Assembly: GCF_003932955.1 (NCBI RefSeq)
Contig: NZ_QOVY01000005.1
Location: 69,718 to 133,717 of the forward strand
Direction: 5' to 3'
Length of the DNA: 64,000 nucleotides
Origin: Chryseobacterium sp. SC28
Lineage (GTDB): Bacteria; Bacteroidota; Bacteroidia; Flavobacteriales; Weeksellaceae
Shown: piece by piece, positions 16,629 through 25,197 of the stretch
Position numbering within the stretch: the first letter of the stretch is position 1
Layout: each line of letters opens with the position of its first letter
Notes under the pieces: model-generated
What the model saw: the letters and a program-made list of their open reading frames with translations, nothing else
The model's database searches: none
Told to the model about the DNA's origin: nothing
Translations under genes and position numbers: made by a program

Positions 16629-18020
16629 ATGGAAAAGAAACTCAAGCTTTGGGACGCGGTGATGATCGTGATGGGATCGATGATCGGGAGCGGAATTTTT
16701 ATCGTGAGTGCCGATATTATGCGAAATCTCGGATCCGGATATTGGCTCATCGTGGTCTGGCTGATCACCGCCGTGATGACCGTCGCAGCCGCAATCAGCT
16801 ACGGCGAACTCTCGGCAATGTTCCCGAAAGCGGGCGGACAATATACTTACATCACGGAGATTTTCGGGAAAATGATGGGATTTCTCTACGGTTGGGGAAT
16901 GTTTACCGTGATCCAAACCGGGACGATTGCAGCGGTGGCCGTCGCTTTCGGGAAGTTTACGGCATATCTTATTCCTTCTTTAAATGACGCCGCACCAATC
17001 TTCCAAAGTGGCGAATTCAAAATCACTTGGATTCAGATTTTGGCAATCGTCGTGATTCTTTTCCTCACTTTTGTGAATACGAAAGGCGTACAGTTCGGGA
17101 AAATCTTACAGAATATTTTTACTTCCTCAAAGATCATTGCACTCCTTGGATTGATTATTTTAGGTTTCATTTTGATCGACAAATCCAATTGGAGTTCGAA
17201 TATGAGTTATGGTTGGGACGCCTTTCAAAACCTGAAACAAACGGAATGGACAAGGATTTCCGGCGCCACGCTTCTCGGTGGCATCGCCGCTGCGATGGTC
17301 GGTTCCGTTTTCAGTTCTGTCGCCTGGGAAAATGTGACTTTCATTTCCGGAGAAATCGAAAATCCTAAAAAGAACGTGGTGAAAGCAATGATATTGGGAA
17401 CCTCTGCCGTGATGCTTCTTTATCTTTTGGTGAATTTCGTTTACCTGAACGCGCTCGACAGAGATTCTATCGCTTTTGCGGCCAATGACAGAGTTGCGGT
17501 TGCGGCGGCTGAGAAAATGTTCGGAAATGCGGGAACTATTATCATTGCAATTCTTGTGATGATCTCCACTTTTGGCTGTGTGAACGGAATCGTTTTGGCT
17601 GGCGCAAGGGTTTTCCAGACGATGGCAAAAGACGGATTGTTCCTGAAACCTGCCATTGAAAACAACAAAAACGGCGTTCCCGAAAAGTCACTTTGGATGC
17701 AAGGAATTTGGGCAAGTTTGCTTTGCCTGAGCGGCCAATACGGCGATCTTCTGGATATGATTTCATTCGTGATTGTTCTTTTCTATATGATCACGGTTTT
17801 TGGTGTGATCTATTTGAGAATCAAAAAACCTGAAATGGAGCGGGGTTACAAAACATTTCTTTATCCCTTCACGCCAATTCTGTATCTGTTGATCGGAACG
17901 GTTTTCTGTGTTCTTTTATTTATTTACAAACCTCAATATACGTGGCCAGGATTGGGATTGATTTTGCTTGGGCTGCCGGTTTACTTTTTTATTAATAAGA
18001 AGAGTGAGAAAATAAATTAG
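16629..18020 (+). CDS. APC-family amino-acid permease
   Basis: 463 aa, about 12 membrane helices. The N-terminus MEKKLKLWDAVMIVMGSMIG followed by SGIF is the consensus of helix 1 of the amino acid-polyamine-organocation family, and PKAGGQYTYI follows helix 2. The helix 6 region is SSVAWENVTFISGEI. It should exchange or import amino acids across the inner membrane; the substrate cannot be read from sequence. It is transcribed alone. The start was chosen because the upstream TTG lies within the promoter. Confidence 0.88.
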   Translation: MEKKLKLWDAVMIVMGSMIGSGIFIVSADIMRNLGSGYWLIVVWLITAVMTVAAAISYGELSAMFPKAGGQYTYITEIFGKMMGFLYGWGMFTVIQTGTIAAVAVAFGKFTAYLIPSLNDAAPIFQSGEFKITWIQILAIVVILFLTFVNTKGVQFGKILQNIFTSSKIIALLGLIILGFILIDKSNWSSNMSYGWDAFQNLKQTEWTRISGATLLGGIAAAMVGSVFSSVAWENVTFISGEIENPKKNVVKAMILGTSAVMLLYLLVNFVYLNALDRDSIAFAANDRVAVAAAEKMFGNAGTIIIAILVMISTFGCVNGIVLAGARVFQTMAKDGLFLKPAIENNKNGVPEKSLWMQGIWASLLCLSGQYGDLLDMISFVIVLFYMITVFGVIYLRIKKPEMERGYKTFLYPFTPILYLLIGTVFCVLLFIYKPQYTWPGLGLILLGLPVYFFINKKSEKIN

Positions 18021-18135
18021 TTTATAAGCAACGAATCTGACTGCTCTTAGAGCCGGATGATATGATCCCTTTTTAAAATATTTTAGATGTTTTACTCCAA
18101 GAAATTGTAAGAATATCTAAGCATTAATAAATCAA

Positions 18136-18219
18136 ATCATTAATGTCCGATAAAAATTAAAAGTGGACTTTTTTATTTTTTATTTAGTTGTAAATCAATT
18201 ACTTAATTTTTTGTTTTAG
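18136..18219 (-). repeat. IS end, copy A (direct repeat with 23258-23341)
   Basis: 84 bases that differ from 23258-23341 at only about six positions, in the same orientation. It contains TGTCCGATAAAAATTAAA, a likely terminal inverted repeat. The stop of the truncated transposase orfA lies at its right edge, so this is the 3' end of the element. Confidence 0.75.
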
Positions 18220-18465
18220 TCACGTTCTAGCTTTGTTTCTTCAAGTTCCTTTCGAAGCCTCAGTAATTCTTCTCTTAAAGGATAGTAAGAAATTTGTTTT
18301 TCCATCGTAAGCTTACCTTCTTTGTGAAGTTTTCTCCAATGACTAAACTTTCTTTGCAAATCCCTAATTCTTGAGCTACTAAGGATACATTGCCTCGTTG
18401 TTAACTTAAAAATACTGCTTGGATCTTAAACTCTAAACTGTAATTTTTCTGATCTTTTTCATACT
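18216..18465 (-). pseudogene. IS3-family transposase orfA remnant
   Basis: Read on the minus strand with two or three frameshifts, the translation is YEKDQKNYSLEFKIQAVFLS, then QRGNVSLVAQELGICKESL, then HWRKLHKEGKLTMEKQIS and LRKELEETKLERD. This is the HTH plus leucine-zipper layout of IS3-family OrfA. OrfB is missing; after LERD the sequence passes straight into the IS end. The gene is dead. Confidence 0.75.
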
Positions 18466-18618
18466 CTTAAGGTTAAAGAGTATAAGTATTGTGTCCTAAC
18501 AAAGTTAGCAACACCAGATTGGTTTTTAATGATTTTATTCTCCACCAACAAATTTAGAACTTTACCTCGGTAACAAAGAATAACTACATATATGGAACAA
18601 CAATAATTTTATAAATTC

Positions 18619-19080
18619 TTAATAATTTTTAAATTCAATTTTTTTTTCGCCGAAATATAAATGATTATCATTCCCTTTAGGATGAAATTTGTTTAAATCA
18701 ATATTAATACTATCATAAAGTTTATTTTTGTTTAATTCTTGTTTAGTTTTTTCTAAATTTTCTTTTTTTATGAAATAAAATGTTAGATAATCATAAACCT
18801 TATTATCATTATATTCCGTTATAGGAAAAAATATAGTCTTATTTGTATACATAGTAATATATTCTTGGTTTAAATAAGGTCTAATTTTATTTGTATTAGC
18901 ATAATATCCATATGAAAATATTTCCAATTTTTTATTTTCCTGAGATTGATCAAAGGAAAATTTATCAATAATAAAGATATCTGATGGGGTTTCATTATAG
19001 ATAGTTAAATCAGCTCCTTCTTTCACTTTAGAAGTGCAAGACAAAATAACAAGACAAAAAATTATTGAAAGATTTTTCAT
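18619..19080 (-). CDS. Lipoprotein, probable immunity protein of the zincin-tipped Rhs
   Basis: 153 aa. Residues 1-15 are a lipoprotein signal with lipobox LVILSC, so it should be anchored in a membrane facing the periplasm. The mature part is AT-rich in codon use, rich in Asn, Lys and Tyr, and has no recognised domain. It follows the Rhs toxin gene by 20 bp on the same strand. An envelope-anchored immunity protein would fit a toxin tip acting outside the cytoplasm. The role is an inference from position. Confidence 0.6.
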   Translation of the reverse strand: MKNLSIIFCLVILSCTSKVKEGADLTIYNETPSDIFIIDKFSFDQSQENKKLEIFSYGYYANTNKIRPYLNQEYITMYTNKTIFFPITEYNDNKVYDYLTFYFIKKENLEKTKQELNKNKLYDSINIDLNKFHPKGNDNHLYFGEKKIEFKNY

Positions 19081-19100
19081 TACATATTTTATTTAAATTA

Positions 19101-21878
19101 TTACGGAATTGTATTCCAAGATGTAGGAATACTAAAGCCTCTTATTGAAAGATAATTAGTGAAAATATCTATATACTTCTGTGAAAGAGGTTTTGCAATA
19201 TTTGCTAAAAGATTAAAACTTAAATTTCTATTACTAAAATAATCATAAGATAATTGATTAGCCCAAGTTTCAGTCCAAAATTGGTTATGGCCGTCATATG
19301 TATTTGTCGTTGCACTATACAAACTACTTGTAGCAATTATATCATAGAAAGCTGCTTCCCCAACTTTTTTCGCTTGCAATACGTGCCCATATTCGTGTGT
19401 AAATAAATCATATGTCCCAGATTTTCCAAATATATCTCTTAGAGAATAAGCTCCCTTGCCAACAACCATTTGATTTGGTGGAAGAGTTAGTCCTCCTGAA
19501 TGAGACCCACTACCAAATCCGACAGATGATTCATAAACATTCACACCCCTATATTGCCCAACATATTTTGCTTGAATTTTAGTATTTAAAACTTCTGGAT
19601 CAACATCATGTGCTCCAAATCCTTTTGATAAATCTATTTCTGCTTTACCATTTCCAAATTTAGCCCCTGCTTGTTTTCCTCCAGTCTTGGAATAAAAATT
19701 CATCGTATAAGTTATTCCAGCCACAGCACCTCCAATCACGGCACCTTTCGTCAATCCTTCTAAAAAGTTAGTACCATTTATGATAGAGGCAACACCATCG
19801 CTTCCAGCACCCGCCAAAGCAGCGTTACCAACAGACCCCCAGAAGCCACTTGCACTAAAAACTTGACCTAAGCCCGCCGAGACCGCTCCGGTAACTGAAC
19901 CCATTAGTATTGATTTCCCGAAACCTCCCCAAGACCAATTTCCTGATATTTGAGCTTGTATAGCGTACATACCTGCGCCTATTGCAGCGCCTATTACGGC
20001 TCCGGTAATTACGGTCGCCCAAAAAACATGTGTGGCTGCCCAAATTGCCGGTAAAAACCAGATAAACTCCCCATTCGGGTCATTATACATCAGAGGATTA
20101 TTCATCACATAACCATACTTGTTATAGTTCTGTGTATTATATGGATCCTGTATATTCTCATCTGCATTGAGGAATCTTCTGAGTATTGGATCATACAAAC
20201 GACCATTCATATGAATAAGCCCTACTTCTGAAAAATGCTCATGAGATGTATAGCCTCTGTCTAATAATAAGTTGTTATTGGCAAGATAGTCTGTTACTTG
20301 TTGTACACCCACTATCATTGTTTGAGAACCAATCTTAAGATGTGTAAAATTGCCCCACGCATCGTAATGTCTTTGCTCTACCGCATTACCTGTTTCATCA
20401 CTTATGGCTAAGATGCTGCCTAAATAGTCTTTGTGTAGGAATTTATATGATCCGCTGCTCTCTGTATAGTCTTTCAAATATACAATATTACTCTCATAAG
20501 GGGCACCACCAATGTAGAGAATATGCTTCTCCTGCCCAGTCTGGTTATTCCGTACAATTTCATAGCCACCATCCTCGCTGTAATACTTGGTAAAATCCCC
20601 ACCCCAGCCCTCCCCAAGGGGGAGGGAGCTATTGCCGCCGTAATGAACCTCTTGGCGCATTTCTGATAGTCCGTATTCAAAACGGACATCTCCTTTCAGG
20701 CCATCTATGAAGATTGGGTCGTTATTCTCATTGTAGGTGATCTTCTGCAGAAGATTTTGGTTAAAGTTCTGCTGGCCGGCAGTATTCAGAACCATTCCGG
20801 TTGCTTGGTAGATCTTATTGGTATTATTAAATTTAATCTCCCCAACCTGATCATTATTCAAAATCCTGCCTTTATCATCATAACTATTCCTCACCGCATT
20901 TTGGGTAAATGTTCCTGTTGAGGGATCTGTCCAGTTAACAAGGCGGTTATTATCATCATATTGGAAAGATTCTGATATATTAAAATCACCACCTCTTGTT
21001 CTGCTATTGAGCTCATTCTTAATCGCATTAAAGCTGTACATCATCTGCAAGACCGTAGCATTATTGTTTGCATTTTTGTGTTGGGTGGTATAGAGGAAAT
21101 TATTACTATCATATTGGTTAGCAATAGAAGTTCCTCCTAATTTAGCTGTGAGAACCCGCCCATCTGCCTCGGCAGATTGTAATTCCCAAAGAACCTTATT
21201 CTGGGTTTTATCTTTTACCTGATACAGTTCTCCGCTCCAAGAATCATATACATTTTCTATCGTTACCTTTGTATAAATGCCAGACGAATACAAACTTTTT
21301 TCATAAGATGTTACCCGCATTTTATCGTCATAGGTAACGCCTTTCTTCGTAAAATACTTTCCATTGCTATTCTCAGAAGAGGAGATCACGCGCCCGTAGG
21401 TGTCATAATCTATGGAAGAACTATATGCTTTGCCATTGGCTGTCCCCACTTTACTGGTGATTAATCCTTGTGAGTTGTAAGCATAAGTAATGGATTTGCT
21501 GGTAGATGTGCCATCTGTGGATAATTCTTTTTGTTTATAAAGCTGACCAAAGTTGTTGTATTCATATTCTTTGGTCCCTTTTGGGCTGGTCTCTATCACA
21601 ATCCTGCCAAATCCGTCATATTCATATTTATAAATTCCATTAGAAGGATCTGTGAATTCAGTTTTCCTGCCCCAATCGTCATAAGCTGTTGTGACTATAT
21701 TGGTTCCGTATTGTGCACTAATCTGCTGACCGGTGGCATTATAACTGAAACTGATTGTTCCACCTTTATCAGTGGATGTGATGACATTCCCTAATACATC
21801 TGTAGTCTTTGTTGTGGTGCGTAGATTTCCATTCAACTCCTTAACTGTTGTCGTCCTTCCGGAAACCGAAGTTTCCAT
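19101..21878 (-). CDS. 5'-truncated Rhs protein with zinc-metallopeptidase-like tip
   Basis: 925 aa from the first ATG, but the same frame is open and Rhs-like upstream to 22082 (YVAKYKLYDAIGRIKQESEP), so the N-terminal half and the signal peptide are lost. YD repeats cover residues 1-450. The core lies at about 450-600 (LHKDYLGSILAISDETGN, LYDPILRRFLNADENIQDP, NNPLMYNDPNGE). A glycine/alanine-rich, partly hydrophobic segment (605-720) precedes the tip. The tip carries FTHEYGHVLQAKK (about 823-835), an HExxH zinc site, with ETWANQLSYDYF as a possible third-ligand region. Known for such tips: protease-type toxins. Export is doubtful without the signal peptide. Confidence 0.8.
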   Translation of the reverse strand: METSVSGRTTTVKELNGNLRTTTKTTDVLGNVITSTDKGGTISFSYNATGQQISAQYGTNIVTTAYDDWGRKTEFTDPSNGIYKYEYDGFGRIVIETSPKGTKEYEYNNFGQLYKQKELSTDGTSTSKSITYAYNSQGLITSKVGTANGKAYSSSIDYDTYGRVISSSENSNGKYFTKKGVTYDDKMRVTSYEKSLYSSGIYTKVTIENVYDSWSGELYQVKDKTQNKVLWELQSAEADGRVLTAKLGGTSIANQYDSNNFLYTTQHKNANNNATVLQMMYSFNAIKNELNSRTRGGDFNISESFQYDDNNRLVNWTDPSTGTFTQNAVRNSYDDKGRILNNDQVGEIKFNNTNKIYQATGMVLNTAGQQNFNQNLLQKITYNENNDPIFIDGLKGDVRFEYGLSEMRQEVHYGGNSSLPLGEGWGGDFTKYYSEDGGYEIVRNNQTGQEKHILYIGGAPYESNIVYLKDYTESSGSYKFLHKDYLGSILAISDETGNAVEQRHYDAWGNFTHLKIGSQTMIVGVQQVTDYLANNNLLLDRGYTSHEHFSEVGLIHMNGRLYDPILRRFLNADENIQDPYNTQNYNKYGYVMNNPLMYNDPNGEFIWFLPAIWAATHVFWATVITGAVIGAAIGAGMYAIQAQISGNWSWGGFGKSILMGSVTGAVSAGLGQVFSASGFWGSVGNAALAGAGSDGVASIINGTNFLEGLTKGAVIGGAVAGITYTMNFYSKTGGKQAGAKFGNGKAEIDLSKGFGAHDVDPEVLNTKIQAKYVGQYRGVNVYESSVGFGSGSHSGGLTLPPNQMVVGKGAYSLRDIFGKSGTYDLFTHEYGHVLQAKKVGEAAFYDIIATSSLYSATTNTYDGHNQFWTETWANQLSYDYFSNRNLSFNLLANIAKPLSQKYIDIFTNYLSIRGFSIPTSWNTIP
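20594..20630 (-). repeat. GC-rich palindrome inserted in frame in the Rhs gene
   Basis: A G/C-rich hairpin (CCCTCCCC-AAG-GGGGAGGG) in an AT-rich gene, read through as SSLPLGEGWGGDF. Such hairpin-derived peptides are familiar from Bacteroidota genomes and resemble palindromic elements that insert into coding sequence. A related hairpin stands between genes at 37757-37773. Confidence 0.6.
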
Positions 21879-22071
21879 CTGTTTGCTGTTAAATGATGTT
21901 GCAGTTACTTTTGTGGGGAAATAGCTGTCATCATAAAAAACAGTATTCCATTTGACGCCTGAAGGCAGTTCTTCGGTTGCCGTATCAAAATAAGGTTCTG
22001 ACTCCTGCTTGATTCTGCCAATCGCATCGTATAATTTATACTTCGCGACGTAATTATTTTGCCCAAAAGCT

Positions 22072-22230
22072 TTAGTTTTTATTTATCCCGACAGCATTAT
22101 TTATATGAATATTATTTCGTAATTGTTTTGTTTGTATAAGTTTAAACCAATCTAATTTTGAGATTAGATTAGTAAAGCGTGTACAGTTTGGGCAATAGTT
22201 ATCATAGTATATAATAAGTAATTTTTTCAT
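22072..22230 (-). pseudogene. Truncated DCC-family (DUF393) thiol oxidoreductase-like gene
   Basis: 52 codons from the ATG at 22230. Residues 5-17 read LIIYYDNYCPNCTRF, with the CxxC motif (Cys13, Cys16) of the DCC family, followed by KLDWFKLIQTKQLRN. DCC proteins are usually about 110-150 aa, so only the N-terminal part remains. The frame runs into the truncated Rhs sequence and stops at 22072. The break between the two genes lies near 22072-22085. Confidence 0.7.
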
Positions 22231-22295
22231 CACCGTATTCTTGGGGCTATTTCAGCCATTAATATTCTGAAGAGTGTGGTAATATAGAATATTTT

Positions 22296-23123
22296 TTATT
22301 TTTCTGGATAACGGATAGCTTTATCTATTTCTATAGGATTATTATTCTCACGAATGAATTTTTGTCTTGATTCAGTCAATTCTTTAAATTGGCTGATGTC
22401 TTTTACATCCACACCATTAATGCTAAATGTCATATTAGGATTTTTTTTGAACTCATCACGAGTTTCGTGATATGGATCTTTATATTCGTTCATCAACATT
22501 CTATCTATATTTTCTTGAGTTGTTTTTATTGGTTTTTGCCCATAAAAACTTTCAATGAATGGAGTTCTATATGTAGCTTTTAATTTAAAACTTTTCACTA
22601 AGGTGAAATCAAAATTATTTTTGTCGTCATATATTTGAAAAATCATTCCGGGAAGACCACGAAATTTATAAGGTCCTTCAGAAATATCTATTTCTTTACA
22701 AAACCAAGCTGTCCATTTTCTTCCCCCAAAAGTTGCTGTTGCCTTCTGCAAAGTATAGTTCTCAAATTTTTTGGTGTCTTTTTCGAGATTCCAATTTATT
22801 TTGTCTTCAGTGTTGTAAACAAATACGTCATTTATTAAAATGTAATTGCTATTTGTATTGGAATTTTTTACCCGGACAACAACAGGAGTAGAAGTGTCCC
22901 AAAGTTGGCTATTTTGTCCTTTTGTAATATTGGCTGAGTCAATTGTAACATAATGATAGTTATAAAATTTGATATTATCTGAATTAATATCCACAGTCAT
23001 ATTTTCTTTTTTAAACTCAGTTTGCTTAGGGTTTTGCTTAAATTTAAATTCATAAATGAAGCGATGAGTCTGGGCATTGACTAATCCGAAAATTATGGCA
23101 AAAATCAAAATAAATATTTTCAT
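22296..23123 (-). CDS. GLPGLI family secreted protein
   Basis: 275 aa. A signal peptide (1-17, ending VNAQ) is followed by THRFIYEFKFK, a central WTAWFCKEIDISEGPYKFRG and GLPGMIFQIYD, the family hallmark (GLPGLI with Met for Leu). The function of the family is not known; members are exported and frequent in Bacteroidetes. It lies inside the IS-bounded island, and a paralogue with canonical GLPGLI occurs at 48740-49576. Confidence 0.85.
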   Translation of the reverse strand: MKIFILIFAIIFGLVNAQTHRFIYEFKFKQNPKQTEFKKENMTVDINSDNIKFYNYHYVTIDSANITKGQNSQLWDTSTPVVVRVKNSNTNSNYILINDVFVYNTEDKINWNLEKDTKKFENYTLQKATATFGGRKWTAWFCKEIDISEGPYKFRGLPGMIFQIYDDKNNFDFTLVKSFKLKATYRTPFIESFYGQKPIKTTQENIDRMLMNEYKDPYHETRDEFKKNPNMTFSINGVDVKDISQFKELTESRQKFIRENNNPIEIDKAIRYPEK

Positions 23124-23257
23124 ATTAAATTTATTAAATAGTGGTTGTTAGACAATTATTGTAAAAATATTTGCTAGGAGCAAAAAAAACCTTTCTATTA
23201 AATTTTAACAATGTTTTGAGGTTGTAACTTTTTCGACATAATAAACTTACAAAAGAT

Positions 23258-23341
23258 ATCATTAATGTCCGATAAAAATTAAAATTGGACTGTTTTATTT
23301 TTTATTTATTTGTAAATCAATTACTTACTTTTTTGTTTTAG
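23258..23341 (-). repeat. IS end, copy B
   Basis: Near-identical to 18136-18219 over 84 bases, same orientation, 5,122 bp away. It bounds the Rhs/GLPGLI island on its right. The rest of the gap 23124-23671 holds a transposase remnant, a terminator hairpin and no gene. Confidence 0.75.
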
Positions 23342-23361
23342 CCCATTTTCAAAAACAGGCT

Positions 23362-23564
23362 TCAAAAAAGAGACAATTGTTCTATCTCAGATTTGTCGAT
23401 AACCCAGTCTTTTTCCGGGTTTTCTAAAAATTTCATCAACTGGATATAGTTGAAAAGATGGATTTTGCAAAAACTAACAAATTGGAAAATGCCCAACTTC
23501 GTTTTAATCTCTTTTTGATAACGGCGAAAACAGATTTACTGGAAAAATATGTACTTTTGCTCAT
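23362..23564 (-). pseudogene. Transposase remnant (N- and C-terminal pieces)
   Basis: An ATG at 23564 opens MSKSTYFSSKS, reminiscent of the N-terminus of IS4-type transposases. A neighbouring frame then reads RYQKEIKTKLGIFQFVSF, HLFNYIQLMKFLENPEKDW and VIDKSEIEQLSLF before TGA at 23362. It looks like a transposase with an internal deletion and frameshift, but the family is uncertain. Confidence 0.35.
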
Positions 23565-23605
23565 CGTTATTTGATTTTTGCAACTCAAAATTACGATAAG
23601 TTTTA

Positions 23606-23633
23606 AGAAGCCATTAATTTGGCTTCTTTTTTT
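23606..23633 (+). terminator. Terminator-like hairpin left of the HD hydrolase gene
   Basis: AGAAGCCA-TTAATT-TGGCTTCT followed by seven T on the plus strand. No plus-strand gene precedes it now, so it may be left from the lost transposon or serve to insulate the gene at 23672. Confidence 0.5.
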
Positions 23634-23671
23634 ATCTGGTTTTATCGAACAACAGTGAAAGCAAATATTAA

Positions 23672-24295
23672 ATGTCAATCGATCTCAACTTTATTTTCTC
23701 AGATTTAATATCAAAGTATTCCAACAACGAAAAACTTATACTCGATTATTGGAAAGAAATTGAAAAAAACTATTCTCAAAAAAGCAGAAAATACCACAAT
23801 CTCAGTCATCTTGAGAATATGATCTTGGAATTGGAAAATGTGAAAAAAGAAATCTCAGATTATAACGTAATGTTATTTTCAGTTTTCTATCACGACATTA
23901 TTTACAAAGCAACAGCAAAAGACAACGAAGAAAAAAGCGCAGAAATTGCAAAAACCCGTTTGGAAAAACTCAATATTTCAGACGACAGAATTTCTAAAAT
24001 CTACAATCAAATTCTTGCTACAAAATCTCACAAAAGAAGTGATGATTCTGACACCAATTTTCTTCTCGATGCAGATTTAGCCATTCTTGGAAAAGATTGG
24101 AAAGTTTATGAAAATTACATACATCAAATTAGAAAAGAATATGCCATCTATCCGGATTTTCTCTACAATTCCGGAAGAAAAAAAGCATTAACTCACTTTC
24201 TTGAGTTTGACGAAATTTTTAAAACGAATTATTTCAAAGAGAAATATGAGAAGATTGCAAGAGAAAATATTCAAAAAGAGATTTCAATGTTATGA
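23672..24295 (+). CDS. HD-domain predicted metal-dependent phosphohydrolase
   Basis: 207 aa. KYHNLSHLENM (about 40-50) and the HD pair in FSVFYHDIIYK (about 74-84) match the family of predicted metal-dependent HD phosphohydrolases. A further acidic ligand is likely in FLLDADLAILG (about 127-137). The substrate is not known. It converges with pheA, the stop codons being 5 bp apart. Short spacing to the terminator hairpin at 23606 suggests its own promoter in the 38 bp before it. Confidence 0.8.
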   Translation: MSIDLNFIFSDLISKYSNNEKLILDYWKEIEKNYSQKSRKYHNLSHLENMILELENVKKEISDYNVMLFSVFYHDIIYKATAKDNEEKSAEIAKTRLEKLNISDDRISKIYNQILATKSHKRSDDSDTNFLLDADLAILGKDWKVYENYIHQIRKEYAIYPDFLYNSGRKKALTHFLEFDEIFKTNYFKEKYEKIARENIQKEISML

Positions 24296-24299
24296 TTTA

Positions 24300-25148
24300 T
24301 TACCCTTCCAGCAAAAACTCCTTGTAATTCCCCAAAAACTTTACATCAGCGCCAATCGCTTTCAACTCGCCCAAAGAATTGACGTAAAGCACATCCTCCC
24401 AACCGCCGACAACGGTCACAAAGAAGAAATAATTCCCCAATTTGGTTTTCAACGTGCGGGATTCTATTTTGCTAAGATTCATATTTCGCCACGCAAAAAC
24501 CGATAAAACCTGATGCAATCCTCCAGCGTGATCCTCCGGCAAGGTGATGAGCATCGCCGTTTTTTTTCCGATACTTTTCAGCTGATTCTCGTAAGAATTT
24601 TCCGCCTTGGAAATGATGATGAATCTGGTGTGATTTTCCTCCACATCGTGGATGTTTTCATTAAGAATCTTCAAACCGTATAGTTTGGCCGCAAATTTAT
24701 TCGCAACCGCCGCAATTTTACGATCCGGATTTTCGGAAACACGCTTTGCAGAAGCAGCTGTGGAAGCGAATTCCTGTTTCGGAACATCCGGATATTTCTT
24801 ATTCAAAAAATGAAAACTCTGCGCAAGAGCCTGCGGATGAGAATAGATCTTCTCAATCGGATTCTGATTTTCCTGACTCGGATGAATCATCAGATGATGC
24901 GCGATTGGCATTATGGCTTCCGCTTCAATCTTGATTTCCGGCGTTTGATACAGATAATCCAAGGTCATAGAAACCGTCCCTTCTATCGAGTTTTCCAGCG
25001 GAACAACCGCCTTGTCCACCTCATCGTTCTGAACCGCCAAAAAGCAATCCAAAATATTGACCTTAGGAAATAGTTCTTCATTTGGGAACAATTGCGTTGC
25101 AGCAAGCTGCGTAAAAGAAGCTTCGGGACCGAGGAATGCTATTTTCAT
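24300..25148 (-). CDS. pheA: Prephenate dehydratase
   Basis: 282 aa from the ATG at 25148; an upstream TTG at 25154 is less likely. It converts prephenate to phenylpyruvate in phenylalanine synthesis. The periplasmic-binding-protein-like catalytic domain begins MKIAFLGPEASFTQLAA. PLENSIEGTVSMTLD (about 50-64) and the TRF motif in ENHTRFIII (about 170) are present. A C-terminal ACT domain (about 190-270, PEDHAGGLHQVLSVFAW, SRTLKTKLGNYFF) should give feedback inhibition by phenylalanine. No chorismate mutase is fused. Confidence 0.93.
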   Translation of the reverse strand: MKIAFLGPEASFTQLAATQLFPNEELFPKVNILDCFLAVQNDEVDKAVVPLENSIEGTVSMTLDYLYQTPEIKIEAEAIMPIAHHLMIHPSQENQNPIEKIYSHPQALAQSFHFLNKKYPDVPKQEFASTAASAKRVSENPDRKIAAVANKFAAKLYGLKILNENIHDVEENHTRFIIISKAENSYENQLKSIGKKTAMLITLPEDHAGGLHQVLSVFAWRNMNLSKIESRTLKTKLGNYFFFVTVVGGWEDVLYVNSLGELKAIGADVKFLGNYKEFLLEG

Positions 25149-25166
25149 TAACAAAATTTAAACAAT

Positions 25167-25197
25167 CAAAAATAGATTATAATAATGATTTGCCCAA
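25167..25197 (-). promoter_or_regulatory. Promoter of pheA
   Basis: Minus strand: TTG (25197-25195), 20 bp, TATTTTTG (25174-25167), 18 bp before the ATG. The -33 element lies inside the 3' end of the GNAT gene. Confidence 0.6.

Larger units (their letters stand above)
18021..18618. other. IS-derived intergenic region
   Basis: This gap carries the IS end 18136-18219 and the orfA remnant 18216-18465. The flanks 18021-18135 and 18466-18618 show no gene or clear signal. Confidence 0.6.
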
